This document shows, piece after piece, positions 47,901 through 57,174 of a stretch of 64,000 bases of DNA. The position numbers and the translations under genes are program-made. The stretch is from assembly GCF_000425785.1 (NCBI RefSeq), contig NZ_AUEC01000005.1, positions 268,584 through 332,583 on the forward strand, in the 5' to 3' direction. How positions within the stretch are numbered: the stretch's first letter is position 1; each line of letters starts with the position of its first letter. The notes under the pieces were generated by a model. It did not search any database and was not told where the DNA came from. It worked only from the letters and a program-made list of their open reading frames with translations. This DNA is from Pseudomonas taiwanensis DSM 21245 (GTDB lineage: Bacteria > Pseudomonadota > Gammaproteobacteria > Pseudomonadales > Pseudomonadaceae).

Positions 47901-50900
47901 AGCAGAACGGCGAAACCCTCACCGTCATCGTGGCCGATGCCGCAGGCAACAGCGCCGCCCCGGCAGCGGTGACCGCCCCGGACACCACGCCCCCCAGCGC
48001 AGCGACCAACGTCTCCCTGAGCCCGGATGGCACCCTCGTTGCCGGCAATGCCGAGCCAGGCACCGTTGTCATTGTCCGGGACGGCAGTACGCCCTTGGGC
48101 AGCGCGACCGCGGGCCCTGACGGTACCTTCCAGGTCGTGCTCGATCGCCCGCTCACCAACGGTGAAGTGGTCGACCTGGTGGTGCGCGACGGCGCCGGAC
48201 AGGAAGCGAGCAGCCTCTTGAACGGACCCGACGGCAGTGAAGTCGCCAGCCCCACCAACCTGGCGCTCAGCGCCGATGGCTTCGTCCTCACCGGCCAAGG
48301 CACCGTCGGCACCCTGATCACGGTGACCTCCAACGGCAATGTACTGGGCACCGCCACCGTCGGCAGCGATGGCACCTTCCATGTGTTCCTCAACGCCGCC
48401 CAACTCAACGGACAAACCCTGCAGGCCTACGCCCAGGCGACGGTGGGCGGCACGGCGTCGGTACCCGCCGTGATCGTGGCGGCCGACAGCACTGCACCGG
48501 ATGCGCCGACCCAGGTCGACCTGAACCCGGCCGGGACCGTTCTCACGGGTCGTGGCGAGGTCGGTGCCACCGTCAAAGTGTTCGATGCTCAAGGCACGCA
48601 AGTAGGCAGCGCAGTCGTTGCGAGCAACGGTCTGTTCAGCGTCACCTTGGTGCCTGCGCAGACCAATGCCCAACAGCTGACCATCACCCAGACGGATACC
48701 GGCGGCAACACTTCACTGCCCGCGACGCTCCAGGCGCCCGACCTGCAAGCACCACTGGCCGCCAACCAACTCAGCCTCAACAGCGCCGCCACCGTGGTCA
48801 GCGGCCAGGGCGAAGCCGGCGCGACTGTCACCGTGCGCGACGCCAATGGCACTGTCCTCGCCACCGGCACGGTCAACCAGAGCGGCGTGTTCCAGGTCAC
48901 CCTGCCCAGTGCGCAGACCACCGGCAGTGCCCTGCAGGTCACCCTTACCGATGCCGCCGGCAACGTGTCCGCCCCCGCCAGCCTGGCAACGCCGGACCGC
49001 ACGCCACCGAATGCCGTCGCCGACGTCGTACTCAGTGCCGACGGTCGGCACCTGACGGGCAGTGGCGAGATCGGAGCCATTGTCCAGGTGCGCAATGCCG
49101 CGGGTACCGTGCTAGGCACCGCTACCGTAGGCGCCGATGGACGCTTCACGGTGGCCTTCAGCACACCTCAGGCCGATGGCAGCACCCTTGGCGTGACCCA
49201 GGCAGACAGCGCCGGCAATACCTCCCCGGCAGTGAGCGTCAACACCCCGGACCTCACGCCGCCTGCCGCACTGACCAATGTAATCTTGAACAACAACGGA
49301 CTGACCCTGACCGGTCTTGGGGAAGCGGGCGCCACGGTCACCGTTCGCGGTCCGGATGGCACCGTCATCGGTACCGGCCTGGTGGCCGCAAATGGCAGCT
49401 TTACCCTGACGCTCGATAGCGCGCAGCTCAATGCCCAGCATCTGAGCGTGACCCAGACCGACGCAGGCAACAACACATCCGCCGTCGTTACGGTGATCGC
49501 GCCCGACCACACCTCACCCGCCGCCCCCAGCGGTCTGTCGCTGGCCTCCAGCGGGCTGCAGTTGAGCGGCATTGCCGAGGCAGGCAGTACGGTCACGGTA
49601 CGCGATGCCTCAGGCAATGTCCTAGGCACGGCCATCGCCAACAGCAACGGAACCTTCCAGGTCACCCTCGACAGCCCACAGACCAATGGCCAGACATTGC
49701 AGGTGAGTGCAACCGATGCCGCAGGCAATGTGTCGCCCACCACTCCCTATACCGCCGCGGACACCACCCCGCCAGCGCCAGTGTCGCAACTGGCGGTGTC
49801 TGCCGATGGCAGCACCCTGACGGGGATCGGCGAGGCCAATGCCTCGGTGACCGTTCGCGCACCAGATGGGTCGATTCTGGGTACGACCACTGTGGGTGTC
49901 GATGGTCGGTTCAGCGTGACGCTGTCGCCCGCCGCTGTCGCTGGCCAGGACCTTGGCGTGGTGCAGACCGATGCCGCACAGAACGCCTCGCCCGCACAGA
50001 CCGTCACCGCTCCGGGCAATCTTGCCCCGGACATTCCCGATGACCTGGTGCTATCGGCCAATGGCCTGACGGTAACCGGCACCGGCACGCCCGGTAGCGC
50101 CGTGAACGTCTATGGTCCCCATGGCGTGCTGCTGGGCTCCGGCCTGGTGGCTGTCGACGGCACTTTCACCGTCGGCCTCAGCAGTGCTCAGGCCAACGGC
50201 GAAGTGCTGCAAGTGGTTGCCGTGGGTAGCGATGGCAACACATCCTTGCCTGCCACCCTGGTGGCACCCGACACCACCGCGCCGCAACCGCTGACCAACC
50301 TGGCCATTTCCAGCAACGGGCTGGTGCTGAGCGGGCGTGGCGAGCCTGGCGCCACCGTCAAAGTACTGGGCGACGGTGGGGTCGAGCTCGGCCAGGGTGT
50401 GGTCGATGCCTCGGGCCAGTTCAGCATTAACCTCAGCCCTGCGCAGCTCAACGGCCAGCACCTCAGTGCCAGCCAGACCGATGCGGCGGGCAACGAGTCC
50501 AACAGCGTCAGCCTCACCGCCCCCGACCTGGTCGCCCCCGCCGCGCCGCAACAACTGGCCTTCGCCGGTGGCGGCACCCTGCTCAACGGTACTGGCGAGG
50601 CCGGCACCAGCGTCAAGGTGCTGGCTGCCGACGGCAGTGTGCTGGGCACTGCGGTGGTTCGTGGCGACGGCACCTTCCAGGTCAACCTGACACCCGCCCA
50701 GGCCAATGGCCAGACCGTGCAGGTGATACTCACCGATGCCGCCGGCAACCAATCCGATGCCACGTCCCTTACCGCGGCGGACACAACGCCCCCCGCGGCG
50801 CCAAGCGAACTCGCCATCGCCAGCGACGGCGCCACCCTCACCGGCCGTGGTGAAGCGGGTGCACGGGTGTCGGTGAAAGATGCCAACGGCAACGAGATCG

Positions 50901-53900
50901 GCAGCGCCGTGGTCGATGCCAGCGGCGCCTTCACCATCACCCTCAACCCGCCGCTGGGCAATGCCGAGCTGCTCAGCGTCAGCCAGAGCGACGCCGCCGG
51001 TAACGCCTCGCCTGCAACCTCGCTGCAAACGCCGGACTTCACTCCACCTGACGCCCTTACCCAGGTGGTCATCAATGCCGATGGCAGCCTGGTCAGCGGC
51101 CGTGGCGAAGCAGGTGCAACTGTCACCGTGACCAATGCCGCCGGGGAGGTGCTCGGCACCACCGTCGTACTTGCCGATGGCAGCTTCCAGGTCGCACTGA
51201 CACCGGCGCAGATCAACCAACAGGCGCTGTCGGTGCAGCAGGCCGACCCGCCCGGCAACATCAGCGTCCCAGTGGTCGTCACCGCCCCCGACCTGACACC
51301 ACCCGCGACGCCTGACGCACTACGCCTGAACGCTGCGGGTGACCAGCTCAGCGGCAATGGCGAAGCTGGCACCACAGTGCGGGTGTATCAAGGCAACACC
51401 CTGATCGGCGAGGCCACGGTGGACGCCGACGGCACCTTCGTGGTCGACCTGACGCCCGCACAGCTCAATGGCCAGCAATTGCAGGTCACCCTGGAAGATA
51501 CCAGCGGCAACGTTTCGCCGATCGGCACCCTCACCGTGGCCGATGTCACCCCGCCCGCCAGTGTCCTGGCGACACTCAACGGCAGCGGCACCCAGCTGAC
51601 CGGCACAGGAGAAGCCGGCGCCAACATCACCGTGGTCAACGACCAGGGCGATGTCGTCGGCCAAGGAGTGATCGATGCCGACGGCACCTTCGTGCTGGAT
51701 CTGAGCACCCCTCAGATCGACGGCCAGGTGCTGACCATCATCGCCCAGGACGCCACCGGCAACCCGTCGTCGCCATTCCAGGTCACCGCACCGGACCTGA
51801 CACCGCCCGCACAACCGACCGGCCTGAGCCTGACCGCCAATGGCTTGCAGCTCAGCGGCAGCGCCGAACCGGGCAGCACCATCACTGTGCGCGGGCCGGA
51901 CAACACGGTGCTGGGTGAAATCGAAGTTCCCGTCAATGGCGTGTTCACCGTAACGCTTTCACCCGCTCAGACCAACGGCCAACTGCTGTCGGTGGTGGCC
52001 ACCGATGACGCCGGCAACACCTCGCCGACTGCCTCCTACCAAGCTGCCGACACCACGGCGCCAGACCTTGTCACCAACTTGAGCATCAGCCCCGGTTACG
52101 ATGTGCTCAGCGGACGCGGTGAGCCCGGCGCAACCGTGACCGTCACGCTGAACGGCAACCCTCTCGGCAGCGCAGTGGTGGCCGCCAACGGTACTTTCCA
52201 AGTCACCTTGCAACCGGCGCCAGGCCCGGACGAGGAACTGCGAATCACCCAGCGTGACGCAGCCCAGAACACATCGGGCGAAGCCAGCTACGATACGCCG
52301 CTGGTGCCGGCACCTGCCGCCCCCACCAACGTGGATCTGGCCGCAGATGGCCTGATCTTGAGCGGCAACGCCGAGATCGGCACCACCATCGAGGTGCGTG
52401 ACGCGTCAGGGACACTCATAGGCACTGGCCTGACAGGCGCTGGTGGCACCTTCACCCTGACGTTGGACAGCGCCCAGCTCAATGGCGAAACGCTGTCGGT
52501 CACCGCTGTGTCCGCATTGGGGGGAAGCTCGATACCCGCCATCGTGCAAGCGGAGGACAGCACGGCCCCGGCCAACCCCATCGTCACCGCACTTTCAACC
52601 AATGGCCTGGTGCTCAGCGGTACGGGTGAAGCAGGCGCAACCGTGACGGTCCGCGATGCAGGAGGGGCCATCATCGGTACCGGCCAGGTGAATGCCGGAG
52701 GGGCCTTCTCCATCACCTTGTCGAGCCCACAGCTCAACGGCCAGGTGCTGGGGGTGACTCAAACCGACGCGGCGCTGAATCCATCCGGCAGCACCAGCTT
52801 CACAGCACCTGATTCACAGGCACCAGCGCCTGTGAGCAACCTGGCGATCAATGCCGGCGGCACCGTGCTTACCGGTACCGGCGAACCCGGGGCGACTGTC
52901 ACCGTGCAAGGCCCCGGCGGTGTCGCACTGGGCAATGCCACGGTCGGCAGCAACGGCCAGTTCAGTATCACCCTCACCACGGCGCAGAACGACGGACAGC
53001 AACTGACCGTGCGCCAGGCCGACGCGGCAGGCAACACCTCCAGCAGCGCCAGCATCAACGCGCCCGACACCACGCCGCCCACTGCCCCGGTCGCCAGCAT
53101 CAACAGCAACGGTACGGTGGTTTCAGGCACTGGACAGGCCGGTACCACAGTTACCGTGCGCAACAGCGCCGGGACGATTCTCGGCACCGCGACCGTCGGC
53201 ACCAACGGCCTGTTCGTGGTCAGCCTGGCCGCAGCACAGGTGGACAACCAGGCGTTGACCGTCACCCTCACTGACGCGGCGGGCAACACCTCCCAGGGTA
53301 CCGCGCTGACCGCACCGGACCTCACACCGCCAGCGGCGGCCAGCAACCTGGTCATCAGCGCCGACGGCAGCGTGCTGACCGGTAATGGCGAACCCGGCGC
53401 CACGGTCACGGTGCGCAACGCCAGCGGCACCGTGCTGCAGACCGCCACCGTGCAGCCCAATGGCAGCTTCACCGTCACCCTGAGCCCTGCACAGGACAAC
53501 GGCCAGGTGCTGTCGGTGACGCTAACCGACCCGCGCAACAACGTCTCGGGCAATACCAACATCACGGCACCGGACGTGGACGCCAACGCCCCGGTGGTGG
53601 CCAGTGACAACCTGGCGACCGCCACCGTCAACCTGGCACCGGTGGTGTCCACGCAAACCTATCAGGACAGTTTCTCGACCCTGCTGGCGGGCTTCTCCAA
53701 GACCTATACCTGGACGGTCGCTGCCGGCACCACGGTGGATCCTACCCTGACCCTCAACACCAGTAGCGCCCTCGCCTTGCTGGACAACGCCACCTTCACC
53801 TTGCAAGTGAAAAACGCCAGTGGCGCCTGGGTGACGCTAGCCACCGGCAACACCCAAGGTTTGCTCGACCTGATCCTGCTGCCGCTGGGTCAGGGTGTTC

Positions 53901-55678
53901 GGGTCGACATCGGCGACTTGCTGGCCGGTGAATACCGGCTGACGGTGAGCAGTGGCGGCATCGGCCTGCTGACCACGGTTACCACACAACTGGACATCGA
54001 AACCACCAGCCAGACCCAGTTCACCGGAACCGGAACGCCTACCTCCGGCAACGTCATCAGTGACCCGGGCACCGATGGCGCCACCGACCTGCTCGGGCCG
54101 GACAGCGGTGCAGTCCTGCAAGTGCTGAAGAACGGCAGCTATGTCGCGGCTGGCAGCGCCACCGAGGTGCAGGGCCTGTACGGCACCCTGGTGATCCGTG
54201 CCGATGGCAGCTACACCTACACCCCAAACGGCAGCCCATCCAGCGTCGGCAAGGTCGATATCTTCAGCTACCAGCTGGTTCACGCCAATGGCCTGGTGGA
54301 TGGCGCCACGCTCTACGTGCGCATCGACAGCCCGCAGGCCACCGAGATTTGGAGCAACACCAACTACGGCGCTCCCGCCACGGTTGTGGATGCGGTCAAT
54401 GACATCGACAGCACCGGCATCAGTCTGGTGAATCGCGAATCCACCAGTTCCACCACCTTCACACCGCTGAGCCTGCCGGTGATCGGCACACGGCAGGCAA
54501 CCTACAGCACCACCGTAGCCACCGATACCACGGCCGACCTTCAGGTCGTGCTCAACTCGACCAACCTGCTGGGGCTGCTCAACGGCACGACCATCGACCT
54601 ACTCAAGCTCAACCCAGCAACGGGCCTTTACGCAGTGGTTCAGTCGGTGAACGGCAGTTCGCTGGTCAGCCTGCTGGGGGGCGGCTCCGCCTACACCTTC
54701 CAGGACCAGACCGCAGGCTCTTACCAGATACGCGTGACCGCCAGCGGCATCGGCCTGGCCAGCTCCCTCACCACCACGCTCAACACCACGACGACCCATC
54801 TCACCGAATTCGTGGTCAGCGGCTATACCTCGGTCACCGGTAACCTGCTTACCGACACCGCAGGGGGTGGAGCCGATAACCTCGGCTCGTCCCTGACCGT
54901 GCTCAGCGTCCTGGTGGCCGCCAACACCTATGCGATCCCGGGCTACAACGGCGTCAGCGTGACAGGCACCTATGGCACCTTGCTGGTGCAGGCCGACGGC
55001 AGTTACACCTACACCCTCAAGGCGGGCTTGACCTCGGCCATCATTGGCCAGCACGACACCTTCACCTATGAATTGACCCACCCCAACGGCACCACCGATA
55101 CCGCCACCTTGACCATCAACCTGGACAGCGCCGCCAGTTTCAGTGCCACGAGCGCGCTGCTGGCCGACACCAGCGACGATGGCGTTGCGCTGGCCAGCGT
55201 TGCAGCCGCATCCAGCGACGTGATCGCCGGTACCGACGGCAACGACCACCTCGATGGCAGTCAGGGCGGGGCCATCAGCCTGCAGGGGGGAGCCGGCGAC
55301 GACACCCTGGTGATCGTCGACCAGGACTTCACCAGCGTAGAGGGTGGGGCCGGCACCGACACCCTGCTGTGGGCCGGGGGCGATGCCAGCATCGACCTGG
55401 GCAACCTGGCCGAGCGCGTACACGACATCGAGGTCATCGACCTCAATGACACCAGCGCCGTCACCCTCACCCTCAACCTGGCGGACGTCGTGGCCGTCAC
55501 GGAGACCGGCAAAGACACCTTGGTGATCAAGGGTGATGACAAGGACACGGTGCACCTGACGGACACCTGGACGCTTGCTGGTACCCAGACCGCCGATGGC
55601 ATCGACTATAACCAATATACGGCCCAGGAGGATCCCAGCCACCACCTGTGGGTGCAAAGCGGCATCCACGTCGTCTGA
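44948..55678 (+). CDS. LapF/BapA-like giant surface adhesin with 32 Ig-like repeats
   Basis: The 3,576-residue protein is an RTX-type adhesin for biofilm formation. Residues 1-100 resemble the BapA prefix domain (SGEKITIGNFFAVD). A hydrophobic stretch follows (about 119-140), then a Gly-rich linker. Residues 156-2875 are 32 tandem repeats averaging 85 residues with consensus GEPGATVTVRD...G.F.VTLSPAQTNGQ.L.VT.TDAAGNTS. After that come two copies of a module of about 250 residues (2876-3135 and 3136-3398) and a short calcium-binding block (GTDGNDHLDG, GGAGDDTL, GGAGTDTL from about 3427). A C-terminal type I signal region ends the protein. ATG 44948 follows AGGGAG. Position beside norR matches lapF in P. 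putida as I recall, but this protein is shorter. Confidence 0.9.
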   Translation: MDSIVVADKQTSVATQNAWGNISLKSPAVVQMPISPNQVATVTQRGQDLIVTLKSGEKITIGNFFAVDQAGVASDMVFVGEDGTLWYANYDAEAFTGFTFEEVSSLDQVVAGIGVAGSATPTWAIAGLSLLGVGGAAAAVDNGSSGGGGGGSAPSDTTPPATPIDLLVSPDGLRLTGRGEAGTTVNVRDAAGNLIGSGTVGADGRFEISLDPPQINSENLQVILTDAAGNASPAGTVVAPDATAPLAPTNLAIDEQGTTLSGRAEPGATVQVRGPGGTLLGSVVAGADGQFSITLQPPQTDGQALTVTAQDAAGNTSPAASITAPDDVGTPPDTTPPDAPFNLVIAAGGQQLSGRGEAGTRVEVRNADGTLIGSGVVGNDGNFTIPLSPAQANGEALNVVLIDNAGNTSSPSPITAPDTTPPSPATNLALSADGVTLTGRGEIGTTVQVRNAQGVLLGSAVVGPNGQFTVTLTPAQTDGQILDVTLRDATGNTTTTPLTAPDLDGPAQPSGLALDVAGTHLTGQGQPGSIITVRAANGTVLGTTTVGTDGRFEVTLSTPQRNGESLTVDATDSLGNSAGAVNFTAPDTSPPLPITTPSIDSTGTTVTGSGEPGATVTVRAPDGSVLGTGQVASNGSFTVTLNTPQTNGQALSVEQRDPTGNVSTSTDLTAPDNQAPPPPADLSLSGDGSTLSGTGEPGAQVTVKDGSGGVLGTAVVQADGSFQVILDPPQLNGQTLSVSQADAAGNGSTDTPFVANDLEAPTPAQNLALDASGTLLTGQGEPGTTVVVRNANGQILGSDQVNANGSFTVTLSPPQTNGETVSVVLIDTANHSSPSASYTADDSSAPTSPTGLLVGPGGTYLQGTGEVGATVEVRNAQNVLLGSVVVPPGGAFTVALSPAQLDGQSLNVTLTDGSGNTSMATPVTAPDLTPPAAPSDLAVVLNGTALTGNAPGATSITVLDPNGNLLASGTVQSDGSFSVPLSTAQQNGETLTVIVADAAGNSAAPAAVTAPDTTPPSAATNVSLSPDGTLVAGNAEPGTVVIVRDGSTPLGSATAGPDGTFQVVLDRPLTNGEVVDLVVRDGAGQEASSLLNGPDGSEVASPTNLALSADGFVLTGQGTVGTLITVTSNGNVLGTATVGSDGTFHVFLNAAQLNGQTLQAYAQATVGGTASVPAVIVAADSTAPDAPTQVDLNPAGTVLTGRGEVGATVKVFDAQGTQVGSAVVASNGLFSVTLVPAQTNAQQLTITQTDTGGNTSLPATLQAPDLQAPLAANQLSLNSAATVVSGQGEAGATVTVRDANGTVLATGTVNQSGVFQVTLPSAQTTGSALQVTLTDAAGNVSAPASLATPDRTPPNAVADVVLSADGRHLTGSGEIGAIVQVRNAAGTVLGTATVGADGRFTVAFSTPQADGSTLGVTQADSAGNTSPAVSVNTPDLTPPAALTNVILNNNGLTLTGLGEAGATVTVRGPDGTVIGTGLVAANGSFTLTLDSAQLNAQHLSVTQTDAGNNTSAVVTVIAPDHTSPAAPSGLSLASSGLQLSGIAEAGSTVTVRDASGNVLGTAIANSNGTFQVTLDSPQTNGQTLQVSATDAAGNVSPTTPYTAADTTPPAPVSQLAVSADGSTLTGIGEANASVTVRAPDGSILGTTTVGVDGRFSVTLSPAAVAGQDLGVVQTDAAQNASPAQTVTAPGNLAPDIPDDLVLSANGLTVTGTGTPGSAVNVYGPHGVLLGSGLVAVDGTFTVGLSSAQANGEVLQVVAVGSDGNTSLPATLVAPDTTAPQPLTNLAISSNGLVLSGRGEPGATVKVLGDGGVELGQGVVDASGQFSINLSPAQLNGQHLSASQTDAAGNESNSVSLTAPDLVAPAAPQQLAFAGGGTLLNGTGEAGTSVKVLAADGSVLGTAVVRGDGTFQVNLTPAQANGQTVQVILTDAAGNQSDATSLTAADTTPPAAPSELAIASDGATLTGRGEAGARVSVKDANGNEIGSAVVDASGAFTITLNPPLGNAELLSVSQSDAAGNASPATSLQTPDFTPPDALTQVVINADGSLVSGRGEAGATVTVTNAAGEVLGTTVVLADGSFQVALTPAQINQQALSVQQADPPGNISVPVVVTAPDLTPPATPDALRLNAAGDQLSGNGEAGTTVRVYQGNTLIGEATVDADGTFVVDLTPAQLNGQQLQVTLEDTSGNVSPIGTLTVADVTPPASVLATLNGSGTQLTGTGEAGANITVVNDQGDVVGQGVIDADGTFVLDLSTPQIDGQVLTIIAQDATGNPSSPFQVTAPDLTPPAQPTGLSLTANGLQLSGSAEPGSTITVRGPDNTVLGEIEVPVNGVFTVTLSPAQTNGQLLSVVATDDAGNTSPTASYQAADTTAPDLVTNLSISPGYDVLSGRGEPGATVTVTLNGNPLGSAVVAANGTFQVTLQPAPGPDEELRITQRDAAQNTSGEASYDTPLVPAPAAPTNVDLAADGLILSGNAEIGTTIEVRDASGTLIGTGLTGAGGTFTLTLDSAQLNGETLSVTAVSALGGSSIPAIVQAEDSTAPANPIVTALSTNGLVLSGTGEAGATVTVRDAGGAIIGTGQVNAGGAFSITLSSPQLNGQVLGVTQTDAALNPSGSTSFTAPDSQAPAPVSNLAINAGGTVLTGTGEPGATVTVQGPGGVALGNATVGSNGQFSITLTTAQNDGQQLTVRQADAAGNTSSSASINAPDTTPPTAPVASINSNGTVVSGTGQAGTTVTVRNSAGTILGTATVGTNGLFVVSLAAAQVDNQALTVTLTDAAGNTSQGTALTAPDLTPPAAASNLVISADGSVLTGNGEPGATVTVRNASGTVLQTATVQPNGSFTVTLSPAQDNGQVLSVTLTDPRNNVSGNTNITAPDVDANAPVVASDNLATATVNLAPVVSTQTYQDSFSTLLAGFSKTYTWTVAAGTTVDPTLTLNTSSALALLDNATFTLQVKNASGAWVTLATGNTQGLLDLILLPLGQGVRVDIGDLLAGEYRLTVSSGGIGLLTTVTTQLDIETTSQTQFTGTGTPTSGNVISDPGTDGATDLLGPDSGAVLQVLKNGSYVAAGSATEVQGLYGTLVIRADGSYTYTPNGSPSSVGKVDIFSYQLVHANGLVDGATLYVRIDSPQATEIWSNTNYGAPATVVDAVNDIDSTGISLVNRESTSSTTFTPLSLPVIGTRQATYSTTVATDTTADLQVVLNSTNLLGLLNGTTIDLLKLNPATGLYAVVQSVNGSSLVSLLGGGSAYTFQDQTAGSYQIRVTASGIGLASSLTTTLNTTTTHLTEFVVSGYTSVTGNLLTDTAGGGADNLGSSLTVLSVLVAANTYAIPGYNGVSVTGTYGTLLVQADGSYTYTLKAGLTSAIIGQHDTFTYELTHPNGTTDTATLTINLDSAASFSATSALLADTSDDGVALASVAAASSDVIAGTDGNDHLDGSQGGAISLQGGAGDDTLVIVDQDFTSVEGGAGTDTLLWAGGDASIDLGNLAERVHDIEVIDLNDTSAVTLTLNLADVVAVTETGKDTLVIKGDDKDTVHLTDTWTLAGTQTADGIDYNQYTAQEDPSHHLWVQSGIHVV
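45413..53572 (+). repeat. Array of 32 tandem 255-base coding repeats
   Basis: Counting the D-x-x-x-P boundaries gives 32 units in 8,160 bases, an average of exactly 255 bases (85 codons), with individual units varying by a few codons. Units have diverged so that no two that I compared are identical. Unit 3 carries an insert (DVGTPPD), and unit 19 begins with GNLAP in place of D. Confidence 0.9.
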
Positions 55679-55740
55679 GCCTGCAGCAAACCGCCGGGTT
55701 ACCGCCCGGCGCCAAGGATGACCAGCAGTAAGGGAATGAT

Positions 55741-57174
55741 GTGAAGCGAAGCAGTACGCTGTCACCGCTGTTAACAGGCGCCTTTGGGCTCCTGGCCCTG
55801 TGTATCACTCCAGCAGCCTGGTCGGCCGACGATATCGACCCGCAGCTGCGCAGCATCGGGCCGTCGCGTCTGCGCGACGCCCCCGAAGCCATACCTGCTC
55901 GCCCGCCTTCCGGGCAGGCCGAAGCCGACGGCGACCGCCTGGGCATGGCCGAAGCCGTGCTGCTCGCGGCGCAGTGGCACCCGAGCATCGCCGAGGCCGT
56001 CGGTAACCTGTACAAGCAAGGCGAAGGCATCAACGTGGCCCGCGCCGGTTACTACCCGCAGGTCACCGGGGGTATACGCGCAGGGTATGACACCGGGTAT
56101 GGCAACGACCGGGGCAGCCAGGCGCTGAACCTGTCGCTGAAACAGATGCTCTACGACTTCGGCAAGGTCGACAGTGCAGTGAACGCGGCAAAAGCCGCGG
56201 CAGCACGGGCACAAGCCAATATCTTGCTGGTGGTGGACGAACTGGCCCGCGACACCGCCTACGCCTGGATCGAAACCCGTCGCTACGAGCAGTTGATGGC
56301 CATTGCCCGCGATCAGATCCGTGGCATCGGCGCCATTGTCGGCCTGGCACGCCAACGCAGCGACATGGGCGCGAGCACCCGGTCCGACGTGGTCCAGGCC
56401 GAGTCCCGGGAAGAAGGAGCACGCGCGACCTTGGAGGAGTACCAGTCGCAATACCAACGCTGGCGCTCGACACTTGCCGCGCTGCTCGGGCGCATGTCCC
56501 CGCCGGCGCTTGCCGAAGCGCCTCCGGCCGAACTGAACCAGGCCTGCAAACGGCCAGAGCAGGGCGACGACCGCCTGCCCGCCGTGCTCATGGCGCTAGC
56601 CCTGCGCGCGCAGTCCCAGGCCGAGCTGGCGCAAGCCAAGGCCGAGGCCTATCCGACCCTGTCGCTGCAACCGCAGGTCAACCATTACCTGGACAACGAG
56701 TACGACCGCGACAACTCCCGCCTCGACCGCACGCAGGCCGGGATCTACCTGAACCTTGAGGTGCCGATCTACCAGGGCGGGGCCATCAGCGCCCGCACCC
56801 GAGCTGCCGGCCATGCCCTGACTGCGGCCGATTCGGCGGAAGATGCTGCCCGCCTGCAGGCCCGTCGCGGGCTGGCCGAAGCCAAGGCGCAGACCTCTGG
56901 ATTGGGGCGGCGACTCAGCTCGCTCGAAGCACGCCAGACCAGCATTCAGGAAGCCCGCGAGCTGTACGGTCGCCAGTACCTGGACCTGGGTACACGGCCC
57001 TTGCTCGACCTGCTCAATGCCGAGCAGGAGATCTACCAGTCACGCTTCGACCTCGCTGGCACACGCGCCGACCTGCTGCGCCTGGATGTTGATTGCCTGT
57101 ACAACAGTGGCGCCCTGCGCACAGCCTTCGGGCTGGAAGGGCGCAACCTGCAAGGGGTGCAGATCGAGCCATGA
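55741..57174 (+). CDS. TolC-family outer-membrane protein of the adhesin exporter (LapE-type)
   Basis: The 477-residue protein has a signal peptide ending near AAWSA and two repeats of the TolC helical barrel (YYPQVTGGIRAGYDTG and AEAYPTLSLQPQVNHYL marking the two halves, LGTRPLLDLLNAEQEIYQSR near the end). It should form the outer-membrane duct of the type I system. The start is GTG 55741 with AAGGGA upstream. Its stop overlaps the ABC gene as ATGA. Confidence 0.9.
   Translation: MKRSSTLSPLLTGAFGLLALCITPAAWSADDIDPQLRSIGPSRLRDAPEAIPARPPSGQAEADGDRLGMAEAVLLAAQWHPSIAEAVGNLYKQGEGINVARAGYYPQVTGGIRAGYDTGYGNDRGSQALNLSLKQMLYDFGKVDSAVNAAKAAAARAQANILLVVDELARDTAYAWIETRRYEQLMAIARDQIRGIGAIVGLARQRSDMGASTRSDVVQAESREEGARATLEEYQSQYQRWRSTLAALLGRMSPPALAEAPPAELNQACKRPEQGDDRLPAVLMALALRAQSQAELAQAKAEAYPTLSLQPQVNHYLDNEYDRDNSRLDRTQAGIYLNLEVPIYQGGAISARTRAAGHALTAADSAEDAARLQARRGLAEAKAQTSGLGRRLSSLEARQTSIQEARELYGRQYLDLGTRPLLDLLNAEQEIYQSRFDLAGTRADLLRLDVDCLYNSGALRTAFGLEGRNLQGVQIEP

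Noticed and set aside
45413..53572. Possible CRISPR or satellite array
   Set aside because: The period is 255 bases, in frame and coding for Ig-like repeats; no short direct repeats with unique spacers.
45617..53652. Many long minus-strand open frames opposite the adhesin repeats
   Set aside because: They recur with the 255-base period of the repeats, so they follow from the repeated coding sequence rather than from genes.
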